Assembly (NCBI GenBank): GCA_963646285.1
Contig: CAVIWF010000046.1
Coordinates: 1 to 21,323 of the forward strand
DNA from: CAKUFA01 sp963646285
Lineage (GTDB): Bacteria; Bacillota; Clostridia; Christensenellales; Aristaeellaceae
Direction: 5' to 3'
DNA: 21,323 nt
Shown here: positions 1 to 6,550 of the stretch, in pieces
Layout of the letters: each line of letters starts with the position of its first letter
Numbering within the stretch: the stretch's first letter is position 1
The notes under the pieces: model-generated
What the model was told of the DNA's origin: nothing
Seen by the model: the letters and a program-made list of their open reading frames with translations, nothing else
Databases searched by the model: none
Translations under genes and position numbers: made by a program

Positions 1-24
1 CTCGCAAGCCCTTCAACTCTAGAT

Positions 25-64
25 CGAAAATCGGCGACATGTGCGGCGATTTTCGTGCTTTTTC
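25..64 (+). terminator. Probable terminator of a gene upstream of the window
   Basis: A 9-bp stem CGAAAATCG (25-33) pairs with CGATTTTCG (47-55), followed by GTGCTTTTTC. The T-run on the plus strand suggests it ends a plus-strand transcript that begins left of the window. The loop of 13 nt is somewhat large and the stem is AT-rich, so the call is moderate. Confidence 0.5.
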
Positions 65-119
65 GTTAGAAAAAGCTTCATTACACGAACGAACGGCCGG
101 GAGAACGGTGAAACCGTTC
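57..119. repeat. Two further small hairpins
   Basis: GCTTTTTC (57-64) pairs with GAAAAAGC (69-76) around a 4-nt loop, and GAACGGT (103-109) pairs with ACCGTTC (113-119) around GAA. The right arm of the second could also pair with CGAACGG at 90-96. No gene is seen here; role unknown. Confidence 0.45.
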
Positions 120-141
120 GACCAGTGAGTGAGTGCAAAAC

Positions 142-170
142 TCGACAAAGTGGCGAAGCCACTTTGTCGA
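142..170 (-). terminator. Perfect 13-bp hairpin, possible tetR terminator or intergenic repeat
   Basis: TCGACAAAGTGGC (142-154) is the exact reverse complement of GCCACTTTGTCGA (158-170), with only GAA between them. Read on the minus strand it lies 91 nt beyond the tetR stop and is followed by GTTTTGC, so it may terminate tetR. The GC-rich apex GCGAAGC matches a mini-hairpin known to be unusually stable in DNA. A perfect stem with a very short U-run would also fit a dispersed intergenic palindrome. Confidence 0.5.
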
Positions 171-181
171 TGCCCTGAAAC

Positions 182-230
182 AGGCTGTCTCCCATGTGAT
201 CTGCAAAGGTCAGGAAGAGACAGCCTTTTA
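182..230 (+). terminator. Hairpin with T-tract between tetR and the left edge
   Basis: AGGCTGTCTC (182-191) pairs exactly with GAGACAGCCT (217-226), followed by TTTA on the plus strand. The 25-nt loop is long. On the minus strand the same stem lies 35 nt past the tetR stop and is followed by GTTTC, a weak U-run. It may terminate plus-strand transcription, or both directions weakly. Confidence 0.45.
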
Positions 231-260
231 TGCATTTTAAGGGCGGTTGTCGGTGCAGCA

Positions 261-842
261 TTACAGCTCGTTCAGGGGAATGGAACCACGGAGGATCATA
301 TCATTGGCAAGGTTCGCCATGTAGGAAGTGCTCTCCTGACAATGGCGGGAAAGCCAGGTGCGAATCAGCCCAATGCAGCCGAAGACAACAAAATCATACC
401 GATAGGTAAACTCATCCTGGGAACAGGGATGGCGAATCAGCTGCCAGTCTGCCATGCACTTTTCGTGTACCACATGGTTCAGACGCTGGACAAAAGCCAT
501 GTCCCCGTGTTCCCCAAGGAGCACGGCGCACATTTCACTGTTTTCCTGAATGAAGTTGAACAGATCCTCCAGGAAGGGGAGGGTGTGGCTGAACATCACG
601 TCATCCTTGTGGGACACAACGATCTGGTCAAACTTGCTGAACAGGTCTTCCTCCACCTGCGTCAGCATATCAAAGATGTCCCGATAATACAGGTAGAAGG
701 TGCCCCGGTTCACATCCACCCGTTCTGCCAGCTCCCGCACGGTAATATCCTGCAGGGGCTTTTCCTGCATCAACTCCGTCAATCCTTGAGTCAAAAGCTT
801 CTTTGTGCGCCTTACTCGGCGGTCTTCCTTCTTCTCAGTCAT
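261..842 (-). CDS. TetR/AcrR-family transcriptional regulator
   Basis: A 193-residue protein with a basic N-terminus and a TetR helix-turn-helix at about residues 32-55 (ITVRELAERVDVNRGTFYLYY), the region that inserts into DNA. The C-terminal two thirds is the variable ligand-binding and dimerisation part and resembles the DhaS-like TetR subgroup; no ligand can be named. The start is the ATG at 842-840, preceded by GAGGT at a 7-nt spacing. It is divergent from an MMPL exporter gene, the usual arrangement for a local repressor of an efflux pump. Palindromes of the GTTGA/TCAAC type in the shared intergenic region are its likely operators, so it probably represses both directions. The regulator class is certain; the target is inferred from position. 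Confidence 0.93.
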   Translation of the reverse strand: MTEKKEDRRVRRTKKLLTQGLTELMQEKPLQDITVRELAERVDVNRGTFYLYYRDIFDMLTQVEEDLFSKFDQIVVSHKDDVMFSHTLPFLEDLFNFIQENSEMCAVLLGEHGDMAFVQRLNHVVHEKCMADWQLIRHPCSQDEFTYRYDFVVFGCIGLIRTWLSRHCQESTSYMANLANDMILRGSIPLNEL

Positions 843-865
843 GGTTTCTACCTCACATTCAGCAA

Positions 866-917
866 GTTGGGAAAAAGATTCTCAACATTTTCAAACATTG
901 CTGTCGATAAAAACAAC
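866..917 (-). promoter_or_regulatory. Putative tetR promoter with operator-like sites
   Basis: On the minus strand TCGACA (plus 902-907) and GAGAAT (plus 878-883) are separated by 18 nt and could be the -35 and -10, the latter weak. Two operator-like elements overlap them: GTCGATAAAAACAAC at 903-917, which matches the 1005-1019 palindrome at 12 of 15 positions, and GTTGGG/CTCAAC at 866-871/881-886. This would allow autorepression. The promoter is a guess from spacing. Confidence 0.35.
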
Positions 918-933
918 AACCGTTGAAAACGAT

Positions 934-962
934 GTTGATTTACCGACGATGAATGAATCAAC
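934..962. promoter_or_regulatory. Inverted repeat GTTGATT-N15-AATCAAC
   Basis: Perfect 7-bp half-sites at 934-940 and 956-962 share the GTTGAT core of the palindrome at 1005-1019. They sit just upstream of the exporter -35 box. A possible additional TetR site; function inferred. Confidence 0.4.
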
Positions 963-968
963 TGTCGA

Positions 969-997
969 TTGATTTTCATCACGAAAGTTATTATAAT
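969..997 (+). promoter_or_regulatory. Promoter of the MMPL exporter operon
   Basis: TTGATT (969-974) and a perfect TATAAT (992-997) are separated by exactly 17 nt. Transcription would start near 1004, about 60 nt before the GTG start of the exporter gene. Matches the housekeeping sigma consensus well. Confidence 0.8.
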
Positions 998-1004
998 GCC
1001 TACC

Positions 1005-1019
1005 GTTGATAAAGTCAAC
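1005..1019. promoter_or_regulatory. Palindromic operator at the transcription start
   Basis: GTTGATAAAGTCAAC is a 15-bp palindrome (GTTGA, 5-nt spacer, TCAAC) placed directly after the -10 box, where a bound TetR dimer would block initiation. Size, symmetry and position fit a TetR operator; the binding protein is inferred to be the adjacent gene product. Confidence 0.6.
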
Positions 1020-1065
1020 ACATTGTTTAGTAACTGTATGGTAATTCAGAAAAGGAGGATGCAGC

Positions 1066-3144
1066 GTGAAGAAGTTTTCCCGATGGCTGGTGCATCACAA
1101 GGCATTGGTCATCATTCTGTGCCTGGTACTGCTGGTGCCGTCTGTTTTCGGCATGGCAGCCACCAAGGTAAAGTATGACCTGCTGTACTATCTGCCGGAA
1201 GATCTGGACACGGTACGTGGTCAGAACATTCTGATGGAGGACTTCAACAAGGGAGCTTTCAGCCTGTGCGTAACCCAGGGCTTGACCGAGGTGGAACAGG
1301 CGGATCTGGAAGAAGCCATCCGGGGTGTTGATCATGTGGATTCCGTCATCGGATATGCTTCCATCGTGAAGGGTTCCATTCCGGTGGAAATCCTGCCGGA
1401 GAACATTCGGGAGATTTTCCAGAAGGACGACTGCCGGCTGATGGCTGTGTTCTTCGATGAAACTTCCTCTGCAGAAGGCACCATGGAAGCCATTCAGCAG
1501 ATTCGCAGCATTGCAGATAAGACGTGCTTCGTAGGCGGCTTGTCTGCTGTGGTTACGGATACCAAGCAGATGGTGGAGGAACAGGAAGGCATTTATGTGG
1601 CCATCGCCGTGGTGCTGAGCTGCATCGTGCTGATGCTGACCATGGACTCCTTCCTGCTGCCGCTGATCTTCCTGCTGTGCATTGGTGTCAGCATCCTGTG
1701 GAACATGGGCAGCAACTATTTCCTGGGCGAAATTTCCTACATCACCAAGGCTGTTGCCGCTGTGCTGCAGCTGGCTGTGACGCTGGACTACTCCATTTTC
1801 CTTTGGCATAGCTACAAAGAAAACAAGGCGGTCATTGCAGATAAGAACGAAGCCATGGCGCAGGCCGTGCGGCTCACCTTCTCCTCTGTGATTGGCTCCA
1901 GCCTGACCACGGTGGCCGGTTTCGTTGCCCTGTGCGGCATGAGCTTCACCCTGGGCCGTGACCTGGGCATTGTCATGAGCAAGGGCGTGATCCTGGGCGT
2001 GCTGGCAACGGTTACCCTGCTGCCCTGCGTGATCCTGTGCATGGACAAGGCCATTGAGAAGACTTCTCACAAGCCCCTCCTGCCGGATATGACCGGGTTC
2101 AGCCGCTTCGTGGTGAAGCATTACAAGGTGCTCTTCGTCATCCTGCTCCTCATCTGCATTCCGGCCTTCTACGGCTACAACAACGTGGCTGTGTATTACG
2201 ACATGAGCTCCGTGCTGCCGGATACCCTGGAATCTACCCAGGCCAATGAGAAACTGTCCGAAACCTTCGATGTTTCTACCAGCCATCTGGTGCTGGTGGA
2301 TGCAGACGTAAGCCAGAAGAACGTGAAGGACATGGCGGAAGAAATGTCCGCTGTGGACGGTGTAAAGCAGGTCATCTGTCTGGACAGCCTGCTGGATGCA
2401 GGCATCCCTGAAAGTATTCTGCCGGATGATGTGCTTTCTCTGCTGAAGAGCGATCATTATCAGCTGATGCTTGTTTCTTCTAATTATGTGGTATCCACCG
2501 ATGCGGTGAATGCTCAGATCGATTCGCTGAACAGCATCCTGAAGAAGTATGATGAGGGCGGCATGCTCATCGGCGAAGCCCCCTGCACCAAGGACTTGAT
2601 CAGCTGCACGGATCAGGACTTCAAGGTGGTTAACGTTATCTCCATTGCAGCCATCTTCCTGATTATCGCACTGGTGCTGCGTTCCATCTCCCTGCCTGTG
2701 GCACTGGTAGCCTTGATTGAAGCGGCCATTGCCGTGAACCTGTGCATTCCTTATTATACGAATACCACCCTGCCCTTCGTGGCACCGATTCTGATTTCTA
2801 CCATTCAGCTGGGTTCTACAGTGGACTACGCCATCCTGATGACCACCAAGTACCTGCAGGGCCGTAAGGCTGGCAAGGACAAGCAGGCGGCTGTGGGCGA
2901 TGCCGTTGCATCCTCTGCCCAGTCTGTGCTGGTCAGCGGCTTCGGCTTCTTTGCTGCCACCTTCGGTGTAGGCCTGTATTCTGATGTAGACATTATTTCC
3001 TCCATGTGCAGCCTGATGGCTCGTGGCGCACTGTGCTCTGTGGTTGTGGTGCTCTTCCTGCTGCCTGCCCTGCTCATGACCTGCGATAAGCTGATTATTC
3101 ATACTTCCATGGGCATGAAGCGTGCCCGGGAAAAGAAGCAATAA
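1066..3144 (+). CDS. MMPL/RND-family membrane exporter
   Basis: A 692-residue membrane protein of two similar halves. Each half has one N-terminal membrane helix (about 13-31 and 353-370), a large extracellular loop (about 34-175 and 372-520) and a bundle of five further helices, giving about 12 in total. The proton-relay Asp-Tyr pairs typical of MMPL proteins are present in both halves (D241-Y242 in VTLDYSIFLW, D587-Y588 in STVDYAILM). Such transporters use proton motive force to export hydrophobic compounds or lipids; the substrate here is unknown. The start is a GTG with AAAGGAGG 7 nt upstream. It is the first gene of a two-gene operon with the coiled-coil protein 29 nt downstream, and it is probably repressed by the divergent TetR. 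Family certain, cargo not. Confidence 0.93.
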   Translation: MKKFSRWLVHHKALVIILCLVLLVPSVFGMAATKVKYDLLYYLPEDLDTVRGQNILMEDFNKGAFSLCVTQGLTEVEQADLEEAIRGVDHVDSVIGYASIVKGSIPVEILPENIREIFQKDDCRLMAVFFDETSSAEGTMEAIQQIRSIADKTCFVGGLSAVVTDTKQMVEEQEGIYVAIAVVLSCIVLMLTMDSFLLPLIFLLCIGVSILWNMGSNYFLGEISYITKAVAAVLQLAVTLDYSIFLWHSYKENKAVIADKNEAMAQAVRLTFSSVIGSSLTTVAGFVALCGMSFTLGRDLGIVMSKGVILGVLATVTLLPCVILCMDKAIEKTSHKPLLPDMTGFSRFVVKHYKVLFVILLLICIPAFYGYNNVAVYYDMSSVLPDTLESTQANEKLSETFDVSTSHLVLVDADVSQKNVKDMAEEMSAVDGVKQVICLDSLLDAGIPESILPDDVLSLLKSDHYQLMLVSSNYVVSTDAVNAQIDSLNSILKKYDEGGMLIGEAPCTKDLISCTDQDFKVVNVISIAAIFLIIALVLRSISLPVALVALIEAAIAVNLCIPYYTNTTLPFVAPILISTIQLGSTVDYAILMTTKYLQGRKAGKDKQAAVGDAVASSAQSVLVSGFGFFAATFGVGLYSDVDIISSMCSLMARGALCSVVVVLFLLPALLMTCDKLIIHTSMGMKRAREKKQ

Positions 3145-3173
3145 GGACTGGGACGAAAGGAGCGGAACTGATC

Positions 3174-4994
3174 ATGAAGAAGCAATTGATCTCCCTGGCA
3201 CTGGCTGGTGCCATGATGGTAACAACCGCCTGTGCCGGTGCAGAAACCGTAAAGAGTGAACGGGTCTTCGCCGTGATGGATGCAGCAGGCACCCAGACGA
3301 CGGTGGTTGATAACGTTCATATTAAGAATGAGGATGCCCTGGACACCATTACCGACCGTACGAGCCTGACCAATGTGGAAAACATGGCCGGACACGAAAC
3401 CTTCACCCTGGATGGGGAAACCCTGACCTGGAACGCTGCCGGGAAGGACATTACCTATCAGGGCAAGAGCGACAAGGAAGTTGCCGTAAAGCCTGTTGTC
3501 ACCGTGAAGGTGGATGGGAAGGAAGTTTCCGCCGATACGCTGAAGGACATCAGCGGTGAGGTGGAACTGACCGTGACCTACACCACCGCTGCCCCTTATG
3601 TGGCGGTAAGCATTCTGCCCATGCCTGAGGATGGGGTTTCGGACATTGAAGTGGAAAACGGTATGCTCCTTACGGAAGGCAACCGTCAGGTAGTGGTTGG
3701 TTATGCCGTGCTCGGTCTTGATGAAAAGCTGGAGCTGCCTGACCACTTCACCGTGAAGGCGAAGGCAGACCATGCGGAAATCAGCTGGATGATGACCCTG
3801 GCTACTGCTGAACCCATTGATGTGCTGTGCAATGAGGTGGGGGATGACGTGCAGGATCTGACGGAGCTGAAGGATCAGGCCGTGTCCCTGCTGACTGCTT
3901 TGTCCGAGGGCAAGGATCTGCCGGAAATGGATGGGGATTGGAAGACCCTGACCGATACCCTGGCAGAGCTGAACGATGGTGTGGATCAGCTGGTGACCGG
4001 TGCGCAGGCACTGAAGGACGGTGCCAATCAGCTGACGGAAGGCATTACCTCTCTGGAAGATGGCCTGACCACGCTGACCGCTAACAATGAAACCCTGAAT
4101 GCAGCCGCAAGCCAGCTCTTCGATGCCGTGCTTGCCACCGCCAATCAGCAGCTGGCTGCCGCCGGCTTGGATCAGGCTGGCATTACCCTGCCGGAGCTGA
4201 CCCAGGAAAACTATGCGGAAGCACTGCAAACCGTTCTGGATGCTCTGAACCCTGATACCCTCCGTGCAGCTGCCACCGAACAGGCACGGGCTACGGTAGA
4301 AAAGGCTGTACAGGCAAAGGAAAGCGCCGTTCGTGAAGCGGTGGAGCCTGTGGTGGAATCCAAGGTGCTGGAAGCGGTGCTGCAGGCTGTGGGTCTGAAC
4401 CTGTCCGCAGAAGATTATCAGAAGGCCGTTAAGGCTGGTCAGGTGACGACTGAACAGGAAAAGCAGATCACGGCCGCTGTGAAGCAGCAGATGGCAACTG
4501 ATGAAGTGAAGGCACAGATTGACGCTGCTGTTCAGGAGCAGATGGAAGCCCTGGTGGAGCAGAACCTCCAGTCCGAAGATGTGCAGAATCAGATCGAAGC
4601 TGCCATTGCTCCTGCACAGGCAGGCTATGAGCAGATTGCCTCTTTGAAGACCCAGCTGGATAGCGTGAACGCCTTTGTAACTGGCCTGAACACCTATACC
4701 GCTGGTGTTGGTCAGGCAGCTGACGGCGCAACCCAGCTGCACACCGGCGCAACCACCCTGGCCGATGGTGCTGCTCAGCTGGCGGATGGCACGGCTACCC
4801 TTCAGACTGGTCTGACGGACGGTGCCAAGAAGGTGGCTGACAAGCTGCTGCCTTACTGCACGGACGACCTGGCGGACGCACTGCGGATCTACAATGAAGC
4901 TGCCGATGGCGCTGCTGAGGCCGGTCACTATGATCTGGTGGCAGAGGACATGAAGGCAACCACGGTGTATATCATCCGTACAGATATGAAGTAA
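3174..4994 (+). CDS. Secreted coiled-coil protein partnered with the MMPL exporter (xxxLxxG heptad family)
   Basis: A 606-residue protein with a Sec signal peptide (residues 1-23; probable cleavage at AGA/E, although C20 might alternatively serve as a weak lipobox cysteine). Residues 25-215 form a beta-rich domain that resembles the conserved N-terminal part of proteins encoded beside MMPL genes in Firmicutes (for example LTNVEN, ITYQGKS, DGKEVSADTL). Leu/Gly heptads (xxxLxxG) occur at about 265-300 and again at 515-550, flanking a long Ala/Glu/Gln-rich helical stretch (about 365-500). The C-terminus ends in a short VYIIRTDMK segment typical of that family, with no final membrane anchor. The role is presumably a periplasm-like or wall-zone partner that helps the exporter; unproven. 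The RBS AAAGGAG lies about 11 nt before the ATG. Confidence 0.8.
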   Translation: MKKQLISLALAGAMMVTTACAGAETVKSERVFAVMDAAGTQTTVVDNVHIKNEDALDTITDRTSLTNVENMAGHETFTLDGETLTWNAAGKDITYQGKSDKEVAVKPVVTVKVDGKEVSADTLKDISGEVELTVTYTTAAPYVAVSILPMPEDGVSDIEVENGMLLTEGNRQVVVGYAVLGLDEKLELPDHFTVKAKADHAEISWMMTLATAEPIDVLCNEVGDDVQDLTELKDQAVSLLTALSEGKDLPEMDGDWKTLTDTLAELNDGVDQLVTGAQALKDGANQLTEGITSLEDGLTTLTANNETLNAAASQLFDAVLATANQQLAAAGLDQAGITLPELTQENYAEALQTVLDALNPDTLRAAATEQARATVEKAVQAKESAVREAVEPVVESKVLEAVLQAVGLNLSAEDYQKAVKAGQVTTEQEKQITAAVKQQMATDEVKAQIDAAVQEQMEALVEQNLQSEDVQNQIEAAIAPAQAGYEQIASLKTQLDSVNAFVTGLNTYTAGVGQAADGATQLHTGATTLADGAAQLADGTATLQTGLTDGAKKVADKLLPYCTDDLADALRIYNEAADGAAEAGHYDLVAEDMKATTVYIIRTDMK

Positions 4995-5014
4995 AATACC
5001 AAATCATCCATGGT

Positions 5015-5047
5015 GGGAGAGTCTTGCAAGCAGGACTCTCCCTTTTT
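5015..5047 (+). terminator. Rho-independent terminator of the exporter operon
   Basis: GGGAGAGTC (5015-5023) pairs exactly with GACTCTCCC (5034-5042), followed at once by TTTTT. It lies 20 nt past the stop of the coiled-coil gene. Confidence 0.92.
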
Positions 5048-5358
5048 CGTTGTTCAAAAGGAACAAACAGAAGGGAAGAAGCTGAAAAAGTTCGTGAAAA
5101 ACAAACAAGAAATATAGACACGCCGGAAAGCGTGTATACAAAACGAAGGGAGGAAAGCAGGAATAAGCCGGTGAAAACAGGCGAAAAATCAGGAAAAACA
5201 ACCGTTTCAGAGGTAAAGCTGAAAGAACGAATGAAAAATGAGATACGCACGAAGGCGTGTAATCATAGTGGAAGGCGTAACATAAGCATAATAAGGGGTT
5301 GCAGGCTTTCTTGAAAGAAAAAATACGAAAAAAACCGAAAAAAGAAGCGGAAAACCTA
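5048..5358. other. Gene-free purine-rich spacer before the ribosomal operon
   Basis: About 310 nt with a strong A/G excess on the plus strand and no convincing gene. A Lys/Arg-rich open frame crosses it from 5024 but begins inside the preceding terminator and has no plausible start signal. Small inverted repeats are visible: TTGTTC/GAACAA (5050-5055/5061-5066) and ACACGC/GCGTGT (5118-5123/5130-5135). Function unknown; it may simply be an upstream A-rich region aiding a very strong promoter. Confidence 0.5.
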
Positions 5359-5387
5359 TTGCAATTTATCGCCGTATACTATATAAT
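5359..5387 (+). promoter_or_regulatory. Promoter of the S10-spc ribosomal operon
   Basis: TTGCAA (5359-5364) and a perfect TATAAT (5382-5387) are 17 nt apart. The A-rich stretch just upstream (about 5318-5355) resembles an UP element. Start of transcription would be near 5394, leaving a leader of about 160 nt. Confidence 0.8.
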
Positions 5388-5393
5388 ATGCCT

Positions 5394-5555
5394 GTTGTCT
5401 GTTTAGGGATGAAGTGGTAAGTTGCCGCCAGGCCAGGCGGGTAATTACCACGGACCAGCCCGATAATCGGGCGACGGACTCGCAGCGCAGCGCTGATCTG
5501 CACCTGCAGTGGGTGAGTGCCATGCGCAACCGAGAACGATCAAGGAGGTAAATCA
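5394..5555 (+). ncRNA. Structured 5' leader of the rpsJ operon (candidate ribosomal-protein autoregulatory RNA)
   Basis: The untranslated leader holds several consecutive stems: GTGGTAA/TTACCAC (5414-5420/5445-5451) enclosing CCGCC/GGCGG (5425-5429/5436-5440); GCCCGA/TCGGGC (5458-5463/5467-5472); CAGCG/CGCTG (5483-5487/5491-5495); and CACC/GGTG (5501-5504/5512-5515). S10 operons in other bacteria are feedback-controlled by L4 binding to their leader, so an L4-responsive element is the natural guess. I cannot match it to a known consensus by eye. No U-tract follows any stem, so a translational or processing role is as likely as attenuation. Confidence 0.5.
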
Positions 5556-5864
5556 ATGGCCAGCCAGAAAATCCGTATCAAGCTCAAGAGCTATGAGCAC
5601 AATCTGATCGACCAGTCCGCAGAGCGGATCGTCGAGACTGCCAAGCGCACGGGCGCTCGGGTGTCCGGCCCTATCCCGCTCCCCACGGAGAAGGAGATCG
5701 TCACCATCCTGCGTGCTACCCACAAGTACAAGGATAGCCGTGAGCAGTTCGAACGCCGCACCCACAAGCGGCTTATCGACATCCTCAATCCCAACCCCAA
5801 GACTGTGGACGCCATGATGAAGCTCGATCTTCCTGCTGGTGTCGAAATCGAAATCAAGCTGTAA
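5556..5864 (+). CDS. rpsJ: 30S ribosomal protein S10 (NusE)
   Basis: A protein of 102 residues, the usual length, and first gene of the cluster. The S10 signatures are clear: GPIPLPT (38-44) and SREQFERRTHKRLIDIL (61-77). S10 sits in the head of the small subunit and, as NusE, bridges transcription and translation through NusB/NusG. The start at 5556 is preferred over an in-frame GTG at 5517, because AAGGAGGT (5542-5549) lies 6 nt before this ATG and homologues start at this point. It is preceded by a promoter and structured leader. The stretch around RATHKYKD (53-60) is a little divergent from the common version. Confidence 0.98.
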   Translation: MASQKIRIKLKSYEHNLIDQSAERIVETAKRTGARVSGPIPLPTEKEIVTILRATHKYKDSREQFERRTHKRLIDILNPNPKTVDAMMKLDLPAGVEIEIKL

Positions 5865-5882
5865 AGGCAGGAGGAACGAAAC

Positions 5883-6524
5883 ATGAAGAAAGCGATCGTG
5901 GGCAAAAAGATCGGCATGACGCAGGTCTTCGCTGAAGACGGCCGTCTCGTTCCGGTCACCGTGATTGAAGCGGGCCCCTGCACGGTTGTGCAGACCAAGA
6001 ATGTGGAATCCGACGGCTATGACGCTGTGCAGGTTGGCTTTGGCGAGCTGACCGAGACCCGCGCCAAGAAGCTGCTGAACAAGCCTGAACTGGGACACTT
6101 CGCTAAGGCTGGTGTTGCTGCCAAGCGCACCCTGCGGGAATTCCGGTTCGATGATTGCACCGGCTACAAGGTCGGCGACGAACTGAAGGCTGATCAGTTC
6201 GCTGCGGGTGATAAGATTGACATCACCGGCACCAGCAAAGGCCATGGCTATACTGGCCCCATCCAGCGCTGGAATCAGCACACCGGCCCCATGGCACACG
6301 GCTCCAAGTATCACCGTGGTGTGGGCTCTATGTCCGCTAACTCTGATCCTTCCCGCGTGTTCAAGAATAAGCACATGGCTGGCCACTATGGTGTGGATCG
6401 TGTAACGATTCAGAACCTGGAAGTCGTGAGCGTGGATGCAGAACGCAATCTGCTGCTGGTGAAGGGCGCTGTGCCCGGCCCCAACGGCGGCCTGCTGATT
6501 GTCCGCGACACGTGCAAGGCCTGA
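5883..6524 (+). CDS. rplC: 50S ribosomal protein L3
   Basis: A protein of 213 residues beginning MKKAIVGKKIGMTQVF, the standard L3 opening. The central loop that reaches toward the peptidyl transferase centre is present (KGHGYTGPIQRWNQHTG, about 119-135, and HGSKYHRGVGSM, 139-150). L3 is an early assembly protein of the large subunit. It lies 18 nt after rpsJ with GGCAGGAGG as ribosome binding site. Nothing unusual is seen. Confidence 0.98.
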   Translation: MKKAIVGKKIGMTQVFAEDGRLVPVTVIEAGPCTVVQTKNVESDGYDAVQVGFGELTETRAKKLLNKPELGHFAKAGVAAKRTLREFRFDDCTGYKVGDELKADQFAAGDKIDITGTSKGHGYTGPIQRWNQHTGPMAHGSKYHRGVGSMSANSDPSRVFKNKHMAGHYGVDRVTIQNLEVVSVDAERNLLLVKGAVPGPNGGLLIVRDTCKA

Positions 6525-6550
6525 CGCTGGACAAGGAGGAAGAAAGAACA

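Noticed and set aside
129..926. A 265-codon plus-strand open frame across tetR
   Set aside because: It runs antisense to an unmistakable TetR gene, covers the promoter region and has no ribosome binding site.
1027..3141. A 704-codon open frame antisense to the MMPL gene
   Set aside because: It is in the same codon register as the real gene, so it is open simply because that gene avoids TTA, CTA and TCA codons. The product is His/Gln-rich with no recognisable domain, while the plus strand encodes a clear MMPL transporter.
3099..4928. A 609-codon open frame antisense to the coiled-coil gene
   Set aside because: Same codon-register effect. The plus-strand frame has a ribosome binding site, signal peptide and family features; the antisense product has none.
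5118..5135. ACACGC-N6-GCGTGT as a CRISPR-like or attachment repeat
   Set aside because: There is only one copy with no regular spacing, and no cas, integrase or recombinase gene is in the window.
5024..5314. A 96-codon Lys/Arg-rich open frame in the spacer before rpsJ
   Set aside because: It begins inside the loop of the exporter terminator, lacks a ribosome binding site and its composition reflects the purine bias of the spacer.
5517..5555. An upstream in-frame GTG start for rpsJ
   Set aside because: It lies in the structured leader, would add 13 unconserved residues and ignores the ideal ribosome binding site at 5542-5549.
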